Under the pieces are notes generated by a model. It saw only the letters and a list, made by a program, of their open reading frames with translations. It did no database searches and was not told the origin of the DNA. The position numbers were made by a program, and so were the translations under genes. From Archangium_A sp035910535 (lineage in GTDB: Bacteria > Myxococcota > Myxococcia > Myxococcales > Myxococcaceae): a stretch of 64,000 nt of DNA. Of this stretch, positions 9,401 through 16,422 are shown in pieces. Each line of letters starts with the position of its first letter. Positions within the stretch are counted from its first letter, which is position 1. The stretch is taken from the NCBI GenBank assembly GCA_035910535.1, contig JAMHXF010000032.1, positions 124,001 through 188,000 on the forward strand, written 5' to 3'.

Positions 9401-12400
9401 CACGGCCGTCTCCATCACCCTCACGGCGAGCGACGCTGACGGCGACGCGCTCACGTACACGGTCGGCACGCCGGCCCAGGGCACGCTGAGCGGCACCGCG
9501 CCCAACCTCACCTACACGCCCGCCGCCGACTTCAACGGCAGCGACTCGTTCACCTTCACCGTCAGCGACGGCTCGAGCACGTCTCCTTCGGCGACCATCT
9601 CGCTCTCGGTGACGGCGGTGAATGACGCGCCCGTCGCCAACGACGGCGCCCTCACCACGGCGGAAGACACGGCCGCGAGCCTCACCTTGACGGGCAGCGA
9701 CGTCGACGGCGACGCGCTCACCTTCAACGTCGGCACGCCTGCGCACGGCACGCTGAGCGGCACCGCGCCCAACCTCACCTACACGCCCGCGGCCGACTTC
9801 AACGGCAACGACTCGTTCACCTTCACCGTCAGCGACGGCTCGAGCACGTCTCCTTCGGCGACCGTCTCCATCGTCGTCACGGCGGTGAATGACGCGCCCA
9901 CGGCCAACGCGCAGGCGCTCAACGGCGACGAAGACATGCCCGTGTCGGTGCACCTGACGGGCAGCGACGTCGAAGGCAGCGCGCTGACGTTCACCGTCGT
10001 CGCCAACCCTTCGAACGGCACGCTGAGCGGCAGCGCGCCGAACCTCACGTACACGCCGAACGCGAACTTCCACGGCACCGACAGCTTCACCTTCACGGTG
10101 AATGACGGCGACGAGAGCTCGGCGCCGGCGACGGTCACGCTGCACATCGCCGCGTTGAATGACGCGCCGGTCTCCATGGCAGGCAGCGCGTCGACCAACG
10201 AAGACACGGCCGTCACGGTGACGCTCACCGCGTCTGACGTCGACGGCGACACGCTGACGTACACCGTCATCACCGCGCCCGCGCACGGCACGCTGAGCGG
10301 CACCGGCGCGCAGCGCAGCTACCTGCCGAACGCGAACTACTTCGGCGCCGACAGCTTCACGTTCCTGGTGAACGACGGCGAGCTCGACTCGAACGTGTCG
10401 ACGGTGACGCTGAACATCTCGTCGGTGAACGACGCGCCCACGGCCGCGCCCTTCACCCTCACGCTCGACGAAGACACCGAGGCCGACGTCACGCTGCTCG
10501 CCGTCGACGTCGACGGTGACGAGCTCACCTACACGCTCGTCACGCAGCCGCAGCACGGCACGCTCACCGGCACGGTGCCGAACCTGCGCTACGTGCCGAA
10601 CGCCGACTTCCACGGCGACGACTCGTTCACCTTCAAGGCGAACGACGGCACCATCGACAGCGACGTGGCCACCATCGGCCTCACCGTCACGCCCATCAAC
10701 GACGCGCCGGTCGCCACCGCGGCCACCGTGCAGACTGAAGAGAACGTCGCGGTGCAGCTCACGCTCGCCGGCACCGACGTCGACGGCGACGCGCTCACCT
10801 TCACCGTCGTCGACCAGCCCGCGCACGGCACGCTGAGCGGCACCGCGCCGGACTTCACGTACACGCCGGAAGCCGCGTTCAACGGCGTCGACACCTTCAC
10901 CTTCAAGGCCAACGACGGCGCGCTCGACTCGGCGGTCGCCACCATTCGCATCGAAATCGACTCCGTCAACGACGCGCCGGTCGCCGCAGCGCAGAACGTC
11001 TCGCTCGCTGAAGACGTGGCCACGGCCATCGTGTTGACGGCCAGCGACATCGACGGCGATGCGCTGACGTACCTCGTGGTGAGCAACCCTCAACACGGCA
11101 GCCTGAGCGGCAGCGCGCCGAACCTCACCTACACGCCGAACGCCAACTTCAACGGCCAGGACAGCTTCAGCTTCGTCGCGACTGACGGCGAGCTGACCTC
11201 GCAGCCCGTCACCGTGAGCCTGCTCGTCACGCCCGTCGACGACGCGCCCGTCGCCGCCGCGCAGTCGGTCACCACCAGCGAAGACACGGCCGTCGTCATC
11301 ACCTTGAGCGGCAGCGACGTCGACGGCGACGCGCTCACGTACGCGGTCACCACGCAGCCGGGCCACGGCACGCTGAGCGGCACGGCGCCGAACCTCACCT
11401 ACACGCCGGCCACCGACTTCAACGGCACCGACAACTTCGCCTTCGTCGCCATCGCCGCCGGCGTGACGTCGGCGCCCGCGCAGGTGACCGTCTCCATCAG
11501 CGCGGTGAACGACGCGCCCGTCGCGCAAGCGCCGAGCCTCACCGTCGACGAAGACCTGGCCACGCAAGTCACGCTGCTCGCCAGCGACGTCGACGGCGAC
11601 ACGCTGACCTTCACGGTCGTCACGCAGCCGCAGCACGGGACGCTCACCGGCACCGCGCCCAACCTCACCTACACGCCCGCCGCGAACTACTTCGGCCCCG
11701 ACAGCTTCACCTTCATCGTCAACGACGGCACCACTGACTCTGCAGAGGTGCCCGTCAGCTTCACGGTGAACGCGGTGAACGACGCGCCGGTGGCCGACGC
11801 GCAGGCGCTCGTCGTCGACGAAGACCAGACGCTGGCGGTGACGCTCACCGGCACCGACGTCGAGAACGACGCGCTCACCTTCACGGTGGTTCGCCAGCCC
11901 GCGCACGGTGCGCTCACCGGCGCCGCGCCTGACTTCACGTACGCGCCCGCCGCCGACTTCAACGGCACCGACTCGTTCACCTTCGTCGCCAACGACGGCC
12001 GCGTCGACTCGAGCGAGCAGACGATTCAGCTGACGGTGCGCCCGGTGAATGACGCGCCCATCGCCAACGCCCAGCGCCTGACCGCGCGTGAAGACGTCGC
12101 GCTGGCGGTCACGCTCTCGGGCAGCGACGTCGACGGAGACGCGCTGACCTTCGCCGCCGTCTGGCAGCCCGCGCACGGCACGCTGAGCGGCACCGCGCCG
12201 AACCTCACCTACACGCCCAACGCGAACTTCCACGGCGACGACTCCTTCGCCTTCATCGCCAACGACGGCCAGCTCGACTCTGCGCCGGCGACCATCACCA
12301 TCGCGGTGGGCGGCACCAACGACGCGCCGGTGGCGCGCGACGCGACGGCCGAAGTTGCGGAAGACAGCGCGGTCGCCATCACCTTGACCGCTGACGACGC

Positions 12401-14345
12401 CGACGGCGACGCGCTCACCTTCTCCGTCGTGAGCAGCCCGCAGCACGGCACGTTGACCGGCACCGGCGCCGAGCGCATCTACACGCCTGCCGCGAACTAC
12501 TTCGGCAGCGACCGCTTCACCTTCCGCGCGAACGACGGCCAGGCCGACTCGCAGGTCGCCACCATCACCATCAACGTGAAGGCTGTCGACGACGCGCCGC
12601 TCGCCACGTCACAGAGCGTGACCGTGATGCAAGACGAGGCCACCGAGGTGAAGCTGCACGGTGAAGATCTCGAAGGCGCCGCGCTGACGTGGGCCATCGA
12701 CGCCGCGCCGATGCACGGCACGCTCTCGGGCGAAGCGCCGAACCTCGTCTACAAGCCGGCGGTGGGCTTCTCGGGTGACGACTCGTTCACCTTCACCGTG
12801 ACGGCCGACGGCGTGACGTCGAGCCCCGCCACCGTCTCGATTCAGGTGCTCAAGGCGAACTACAGCTTCACCGGCGGCGGCGTGGGGTGCTCGTCGACCG
12901 GCAACGGCAGCTGGGGCTGGGTGGCGGCGGTCTTCGCGGCGCTGTTGGTGCTGCGTCGCAAGCGCTCGCTCGCCGTGGTGGCCGCGGCGGCGCTGCCGAT
13001 GGTCGCGCAGGCGCAAGAGCAGTCGCTCGCGCTGCCGTACATCGACAGCCAGTCGCTGCACCTGAACGCGGGCGCCGCAGACAGCCTGGTGACGCAGGGC
13101 GGCCTGTTGCTGAAGCAGGGCCAGTTCCGCGCGGCGCTCTCGGGCCAGTACGAGTACCAACCGTTGGTCTTCAATCGCAACGGGGCGCAGGTGGGCGCGC
13201 TCATCGGCCACCGCGTGTCGACCATCGCCACGCTCGCGTACGCGCCGTTGTCGTGGCTCGAGGTGAACGCAGACCTCCCCGTCACGCTGTACCAACAGGG
13301 CGACTCCCTGCAGGCGTACGGCCTCGCGCAGCCGACGACGACGGCCTTCGGTACGACGCTGCTTCAGGTGCGCGCCGGCGTGCTGCAGCAGCGGCGCGAC
13401 CTCCCCATCGACCTCACCGTCGGCGTGGGGTTGTTGCTGCCGTTGGGCAACGCGATGTCGCTCACGAGTGACGCAGGCGTCGGCTTCGTGCCGCGCGTCG
13501 GCATCGGGCGGCAGGTGTTGTCGTGGCTGCGCGTGGGTGCAGACGTCGGCGTCGGGCTGCGCCCGCTCTCGAGCTACGCGGGCCTGCCCATCAACCGCAA
13601 CACCATCGAAGCGGCGGCCGTGGTGCACACCGTCGGGCTGCCCGTGAACGCGGAGCTGTCGTACCGCTTCATCGGCTCGCTCGGCGGCGCGCCGATTGGC
13701 AGCGAGCTGCTCGCCGGCGGTCGCTGGGCGTTCGCCAGGCGCTTCGAGACGTTCGCGGTGACGGGCCTGGGGCTCGGCAGCGGCGCAGGCACGCCAGCGT
13801 TTCGGGTGCTCGCGGGTGTCGCGGTGTCGTTCGACTTCACGCCGGCCGCGACGCCGCCGCAGCCCGCGCCGGTCTTCGAAGCGCCGGTGGTGGCGCCTCC
13901 TCCGCCCGCGCCGGAGGTCGTCGTCGCGCCTGAACCGGAGCCTGTCGAGGTCGCGCCTGTCGAGGTCGCGCCCGTCGAAGTCGCGGCCGTCAACGAAGAG
14001 CTCAAGGAGGCGATGGTCGGTACGCAGTTGTTCAAGGCGGGCTCCTTCACGCTCGCCGAGACGTCGCTGCCGACGCTCGACCGCGTCGCGAAGCTCGTTC
14101 AGGACGGCCCCTCGTCACAGCGTGTTCGCGTCGAAGGCTTCACCGATTCATCAGGCCCGCGGGCGCTCAACGTCTCGCTGTCGCTGCGGCGCGCCGACGT
14201 CGTGAAGAAGGCGCTCATCGAACGTGGCGTGAGCGCCGAGCGCATCGAGACCATCGGCGTCGGGCCGGACCGCCCCATCGCGTCGAATGACACGCGCGAA
14301 GGTCGCGAAGCCAATCGCCGCTTCGAGATCACGCTGGTGCCGTGA
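6417..14345 (+). CDS. Giant lipoprotein adhesin with 17 tandem-95 repeats, MYXO-CTERM-like segment and OmpA-family C-terminus
   Basis: 2642 residues. Residues 1-20 form a lipoprotein signal (LLASC, Cys20). A jelly-roll-like region follows (about 40-255), then two IPT/TIG domains (about 262-431), a Ser/Thr-rich domain beginning TSPNGGQSW (437-527), a Big_3-type Ig domain (532-622) and 17 repeats of 89-90 residues (about 627-2145), each with EDTA...DVDGD.LT, AHGTLSGTAPNLTYTP and DSFTF..NDG, ending NDAP. Residues 2153-2183 (Gly-Cys, hydrophobic stretch, Arg-Arg-Lys-Arg) resemble MYXO-CTERM. Immediately after comes a second hydrophobic segment ending AQAQ, then a barrel of about 300 residues, a Pro/Val/Glu linker and an OmpA_C domain (2531-2642) with GFTD and NRRFEI. 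Expected in the outer membrane and on the cell surface. The Asp/Asn-rich repeats should bind calcium. Confidence 0.88.
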   Translation: MRLHGLTPAFVAAAVLLASCAPDSREAAPKVARTRAELTSVVSYDFEGGLSGWTTEVSSGDSAWQVLTNPQAMSVASSLNPFAVTLADNGAHLAPPSGAKVLWFGAASNGTFLGATYPAQNAKQGGTSSVKQTGTVTSPSFSLTGAAKAQLDFDSWWEIEGTAAASFDLMTVLVSTNGSAFTQLAKLNPSFAAQQPADAAYSSGGPAAVPVWRHYMYDLSAYAGQANVQLRFMFDSNDTAFNAFRGFTFDNVVVSKGSALASPVITNLDPKVATLNDLVTINGSGFQGGAVFTIGSTTITAANITQFGANAVIFKVPSMAAGTYAVKVVNPDGQQFTLANAFTYSSTASPTVSAINPATANIAQAKSVTITGANFVSGATVSIGDTSATSVTFNSATQLTVTVPGLAAGTYNVTVTNPSGQSGTKFAAYTVSDTSTLALTSPNGGQSWAAGSTQNITWTQSGGALVTIALYKNGVFVADIATSIPATLGTYAWAIPAARPAGTDYRVRIYNPAGTTTVTSASNFTITASPPISTSVTLSSSSNPSSPGGAVTFTATLAPANATGSVQFIVDGSNFGSAVAVAAGTASSAATTTLSSGTHTVTANFVGAAPYTNSTAGLTQLVGGAPVAQAQSVTTAEDTAKAITLVAVDPDNGAMTYSVVSGPAHGTLSGTAPNLTYTPAANYNGSDAFTFKANDGTYDSNVATVTLSITPVNDAPVANAGSRTTAEDTAVSITLSGSDVDGDPLTYTVSAPAHGTLSGTAPNLTYTPAANYFGPDSFTFTVNDGTVSSAPATISITVTPVNDAPVANAAAITTAEDTAVSISLSGSDVDGDLLTYLVGTPAHGTLSGAAPNLTYTPAANYNGSDSFTFTVNDGALTSAPATITITVTPVNDAPLANAGSFTTDEDTAVSITLSGSDLDGDALTYTVGTPAHGTLSGTAPNLTYTPSSNFHGSDSFTFTVSDGSATSAAATISITVTSVNDVPVANAGTFTTDEDTAVSITLTASDADGDALTYTVGTPAQGTLSGTAPNLTYTPAADFNGSDSFTFTVSDGSSTSPSATISLSVTAVNDAPVANDGALTTAEDTAASLTLTGSDVDGDALTFNVGTPAHGTLSGTAPNLTYTPAADFNGNDSFTFTVSDGSSTSPSATVSIVVTAVNDAPTANAQALNGDEDMPVSVHLTGSDVEGSALTFTVVANPSNGTLSGSAPNLTYTPNANFHGTDSFTFTVNDGDESSAPATVTLHIAALNDAPVSMAGSASTNEDTAVTVTLTASDVDGDTLTYTVITAPAHGTLSGTGAQRSYLPNANYFGADSFTFLVNDGELDSNVSTVTLNISSVNDAPTAAPFTLTLDEDTEADVTLLAVDVDGDELTYTLVTQPQHGTLTGTVPNLRYVPNADFHGDDSFTFKANDGTIDSDVATIGLTVTPINDAPVATAATVQTEENVAVQLTLAGTDVDGDALTFTVVDQPAHGTLSGTAPDFTYTPEAAFNGVDTFTFKANDGALDSAVATIRIEIDSVNDAPVAAAQNVSLAEDVATAIVLTASDIDGDALTYLVVSNPQHGSLSGSAPNLTYTPNANFNGQDSFSFVATDGELTSQPVTVSLLVTPVDDAPVAAAQSVTTSEDTAVVITLSGSDVDGDALTYAVTTQPGHGTLSGTAPNLTYTPATDFNGTDNFAFVAIAAGVTSAPAQVTVSISAVNDAPVAQAPSLTVDEDLATQVTLLASDVDGDTLTFTVVTQPQHGTLTGTAPNLTYTPAANYFGPDSFTFIVNDGTTDSAEVPVSFTVNAVNDAPVADAQALVVDEDQTLAVTLTGTDVENDALTFTVVRQPAHGALTGAAPDFTYAPAADFNGTDSFTFVANDGRVDSSEQTIQLTVRPVNDAPIANAQRLTAREDVALAVTLSGSDVDGDALTFAAVWQPAHGTLSGTAPNLTYTPNANFHGDDSFAFIANDGQLDSAPATITIAVGGTNDAPVARDATAEVAEDSAVAITLTADDADGDALTFSVVSSPQHGTLTGTGAERIYTPAANYFGSDRFTFRANDGQADSQVATITINVKAVDDAPLATSQSVTVMQDEATEVKLHGEDLEGAALTWAIDAAPMHGTLSGEAPNLVYKPAVGFSGDDSFTFTVTADGVTSSPATVSIQVLKANYSFTGGGVGCSSTGNGSWGWVAAVFAALLVLRRKRSLAVVAAAALPMVAQAQEQSLALPYIDSQSLHLNAGAADSLVTQGGLLLKQGQFRAALSGQYEYQPLVFNRNGAQVGALIGHRVSTIATLAYAPLSWLEVNADLPVTLYQQGDSLQAYGLAQPTTTAFGTTLLQVRAGVLQQRRDLPIDLTVGVGLLLPLGNAMSLTSDAGVGFVPRVGIGRQVLSWLRVGADVGVGLRPLSSYAGLPINRNTIEAAAVVHTVGLPVNAELSYRFIGSLGGAPIGSELLAGGRWAFARRFETFAVTGLGLGSGAGTPAFRVLAGVAVSFDFTPAATPPQPAPVFEAPVVAPPPPAPEVVVAPEPEPVEVAPVEVAPVEVAAVNEELKEAMVGTQLFKAGSFTLAETSLPTLDRVAKLVQDGPSSQRVRVEGFTDSSGPRALNVSLSLRRADVVKKALIERGVSAERIETIGVGPDRPIASNDTREGREANRRFEITLVP
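8295..12853 (+). repeat. 17-copy tandem array of 267-270 bp coding repeats (tandem-95 type)
   Basis: Seventeen in-frame units of 89-90 codons run without interruption. Units 2-6 are the most alike, sharing long stretches of identical DNA; the outer units, especially the last two, are more diverged. This pattern fits expansion by unequal recombination with older copies at the edges. Every unit ends in NDAP or a close variant (NDVP, DDAP, or none in the last). Confidence 0.9.
12874..12966 (+). other. Region encoding an internal MYXO-CTERM-like segment
   Basis: It encodes a Gly-Gly-Gly-Val-Gly-Cys start, a short Ser/Gly spacer, a hydrophobic helix of about 14 residues and a cluster of Arg-Arg-Lys-Arg. 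In known MYXO-CTERM proteins this tripartite tail is at the extreme C-terminus; here about 460 residues follow it. Confidence 0.6.
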
Positions 14346-14347
14346 GC

Positions 14348-14377
14348 GCGGCGACTCGAGGAGGTGAGTCTCGCCGC
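14348..14377 (+). terminator. Hairpin just after the giant adhesin/OmpA gene
   Basis: Seven perfect pairs (GCGGCGA with TCGCCGC) continue into CTC/GAG around a small internal bulge, two bases after the stop codon. No T-run follows, so this is a possible terminator or mRNA-stabilising hairpin. The remaining bases to 14500 hold nothing I could recognise. Confidence 0.35.
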
Positions 14378-14500
14378 AGCCTTCGTCGTTCGGCTCGGCG
14401 TCCAACCTCAAAGTGCTCGCCGGAAGCCTCGACAACGCGACGAACGTCACGGAGAGAGCTCGGCTCACGTGGCGGCCTCAGCAGGAAGCCGTGACCGTGC

Positions 14501-14911
14501 TCACCGCACCTGAACCACGCCCGTCATCGTCGGCGCGTGGAGGTCGCAGAAGTATGGAAACAGACCGGGCGCGTCGAACGTGACGACGAAGGCGTCGGAG
14601 CCCGTGGCTCTGCGCTCGATGGGATTCCCCGAGCTGCCCGCGTCGCTGTTGAACGCACCGGGGACCAACGGGTGCGTGTTGAAGTTGCCGACGAACGTCA
14701 CGCTCTGCCCAACCGAAATCGTCAGGCACTTCGGCGCGTAGCCGAGCGCGGGGCTGTCGTTCGCCGTGCCGAAGGACACACGTCGCTCCGCCGTCGTCAC
14801 ATAGTCGGTGCAGCCGTGAATCACCGGCACGCCCGCATCGAGCGGCGGCGTTGGGCCCCCACAACCGGCGAGCGTGGTGACGAACAGCAATGAGGTCGTG
14901 AAGGTGCGCAT
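14501..14911 (-). CDS. Plastocyanin-like (cupredoxin) lipoprotein
   Basis: 136 residues from the Met at 14911. The open frame reaches back to 14947, but the later Met begins a proper lipoprotein signal with lipobox LAGC (Cys17), so it is the better start. The mature part is one cupredoxin domain: VGQSVTFVGNFNTHPLVPG carries the first His ligand, and FPYFCDLHAPTM supplies Cys, His and Met in a C-x2-H-x3-M pattern, giving a complete type-1 copper site. Expected lipid-anchored in the periplasm or outer membrane as an electron carrier. It is divergent from the ferritin-like pair beginning at 15014, with about 100 bases between, and may be co-regulated with them. Confidence 0.85.
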   Translation of the reverse strand: MRTFTTSLLFVTTLAGCGGPTPPLDAGVPVIHGCTDYVTTAERRVSFGTANDSPALGYAPKCLTISVGQSVTFVGNFNTHPLVPGAFNSDAGSSGNPIERRATGSDAFVVTFDAPGLFPYFCDLHAPTMTGVVQVR

Positions 14912-15013
14912 GGCCGACTGAGGCCTGCGCCCACGACTTCGTTTCATGGGCGCGTGTAACGAACCGAATGCACCGGGCTCTGTACCTGCAGTGAACCCGA
15001 ACCAGAGGACTGC

Positions 15014-15712
15014 ATGAGCAAGCTCGACGAAACGCCGCTCTCACGGCGAGACGCAGTGTTGAAGACCGCCGCAGGGCTGGGCATGGCCGCGTTGTTGGTG
15101 AAGTCATCGGCCGCGCGCGCACAGTCGATGGACGACACCGGAATTCTCAAGGCGCTCATTCGCGCCGAGCGCAACGCCATCGCCACGTATGAGGCCGGTG
15201 CGGGCGTCATCGACGGCGCCCCTACGACAGACCCGCTCTCCGGCTTTCGCGGCATCGTGAAGGCCATCGCGCTGCACTACCGCGCGCAGCACGTCGACCA
15301 TGAAGCGAAGCTGGTGAAGTACCTCGTCGCGCAAGGTGCGACCGATGACGTCGGCGTCGGCGCCGCGCAGATCCCGAGCGACTTCGTTGGCAACATCAAG
15401 AACGTCGTCGATCTCGCGACCAACGCCGAGAAGGCCGCGGCCATCGCGTACACCGACGTGCAGAAGTCCCTCACGCGCGCCGACAACGCAGAGCTCGCGG
15501 CGGCCATCGGCTCCGATGAGACGCAGCACTTCGTCGTGTTGCAGCTCGTAGCGCGCGGCTTCGTCGTGCCTCCCGCCGCCGTCGCAGGCGTCGACGCCGC
15601 GGCCCTCGCGTCGACGGCCGCGAAGTTCGCGCCCCGCAGCTTCACCGTCACCATCGACGGCATGGCCGGGCTCGATGACCCCACCCTCCCCTATTACGAC
15701 GTCACGCAGTGA
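15014..15712 (+). CDS. Tat-exported ferritin-like protein 1
   Basis: 232 residues. The N-terminus holds a twin-arginine signal (SRRDAVLK, then a hydrophobic stretch ending in ARAQS near residue 37), so the protein should be exported already folded, perhaps with metal bound. The body is a four-helix bundle of the ferritin-like (PF13668-like) type: a glutamate in AERNAIATYE (helix 1), HVDHEAKL (helix 2), NAEKAAAIAY (helix 3) and DETQH, an E-x2-H motif (helix 4). These provide the usual di-metal ligand set. AGAGGAC 6 bases before the ATG is a good ribosome site. It is 14 bases from the second ferritin-like gene, so they form an operon. Substrate and redox role unknown. Confidence 0.83.
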   Translation: MSKLDETPLSRRDAVLKTAAGLGMAALLVKSSAARAQSMDDTGILKALIRAERNAIATYEAGAGVIDGAPTTDPLSGFRGIVKAIALHYRAQHVDHEAKLVKYLVAQGATDDVGVGAAQIPSDFVGNIKNVVDLATNAEKAAAIAYTDVQKSLTRADNAELAAAIGSDETQHFVVLQLVARGFVVPPAAVAGVDAAALASTAAKFAPRSFTVTIDGMAGLDDPTLPYYDVTQ

Positions 15713-15726
15713 ACGGAGCCACGCAC

Positions 15727-16422
15727 ATGAAGCCCATCGACAAGACCCGTCGTCTCTTCGTTCAAGGCAGCGCCATCGTCGGAGCCGGCATCGCGTTGAC
15801 TGCGTGTGGCTCGAACATGATGACGCCCGACAGCGGCACGCCCGACGCGGGCGTGACCGACGCCGACACCGCGAGCATGAACGCGCTGCTCGCCGCTGAA
15901 TACAAAGCCATCGACGCGTACACACAGGGCGCTGGCGTGTTGAGCGGCGACGCGTCTGACCTCGGCAAGCTGGTGCTCGCGGTGGCCGTGGAGTTCCAGA
16001 AGGATCATCGCGAGCACGCCGCGCTGCTCGCGCAGACCGTCGTCGCGCTGGGTGGCACACCGGTGCTCGAGGCCGACAACAAGTTCACGCTGCCGACGGG
16101 CTTCGTGGCGAACACCGTCAACGTGATGAAGCTCGCGTGCAACGAAGAGCGCCGCGCGTCGGTCGCCTACAACCAGGTCATCAAGGGCCTGAAGGCGCCG
16201 AACAACCGCTTCATCTCTGCTGCGATTCAGGGCGACGAGACGATGCACTACGTGGTGCTCGCCGCGCTCATCGAAGGGCTCGCGGTGCCCACCGCGGCGC
16301 TCACCCCGACGATGAACGCCGGCCAGGTCGTGCCGCGTGCGTACGTGTCGAGCACCGTGAGCCTCGGTGGCTCAGCCGGCCTCGAAGCAGAGACCGACCT
16401 CGCCACCAACGACTCGCAGTGA
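15727..16422 (+). CDS. Tat-exported ferritin-like lipoprotein 2
   Basis: 231 residues from ATG 15727; GGAG lies 9 bases upstream, which favours it over the GTG overlapping the previous stop. The signal has twin arginines (KTRRLFVQG) and a lipobox (LTAC, Cys26), so a Tat-routed lipoprotein is predicted. A short Asp/Pro/Thr-rich linker (PDSGTPDAGVTDAD) precedes a ferritin-like bundle with ligands in AAEYKAIDAY, DHREHAALL, NEERRASVAY and DETMHYVV. It resembles ferritin-like protein 1 across the bundle, and the two genes are adjacent, consistent with duplication followed by a change in anchoring. The stop codon abuts the stop of the convergent next gene with no spacer. Confidence 0.83.
   Translation: MKPIDKTRRLFVQGSAIVGAGIALTACGSNMMTPDSGTPDAGVTDADTASMNALLAAEYKAIDAYTQGAGVLSGDASDLGKLVLAVAVEFQKDHREHAALLAQTVVALGGTPVLEADNKFTLPTGFVANTVNVMKLACNEERRASVAYNQVIKGLKAPNNRFISAAIQGDETMHYVVLAALIEGLAVPTAALTPTMNAGQVVPRAYVSSTVSLGGSAGLEAETDLATNDSQ

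Noticed and set aside
9315..12446. A 1043-codon minus-strand open frame opposite the tandem-95 array
   Set aside because: It arises because each repeat has the same codon usage, giving a stop-free antisense frame; its Arg/Val-rich product has no signal, domain or ribosome site.
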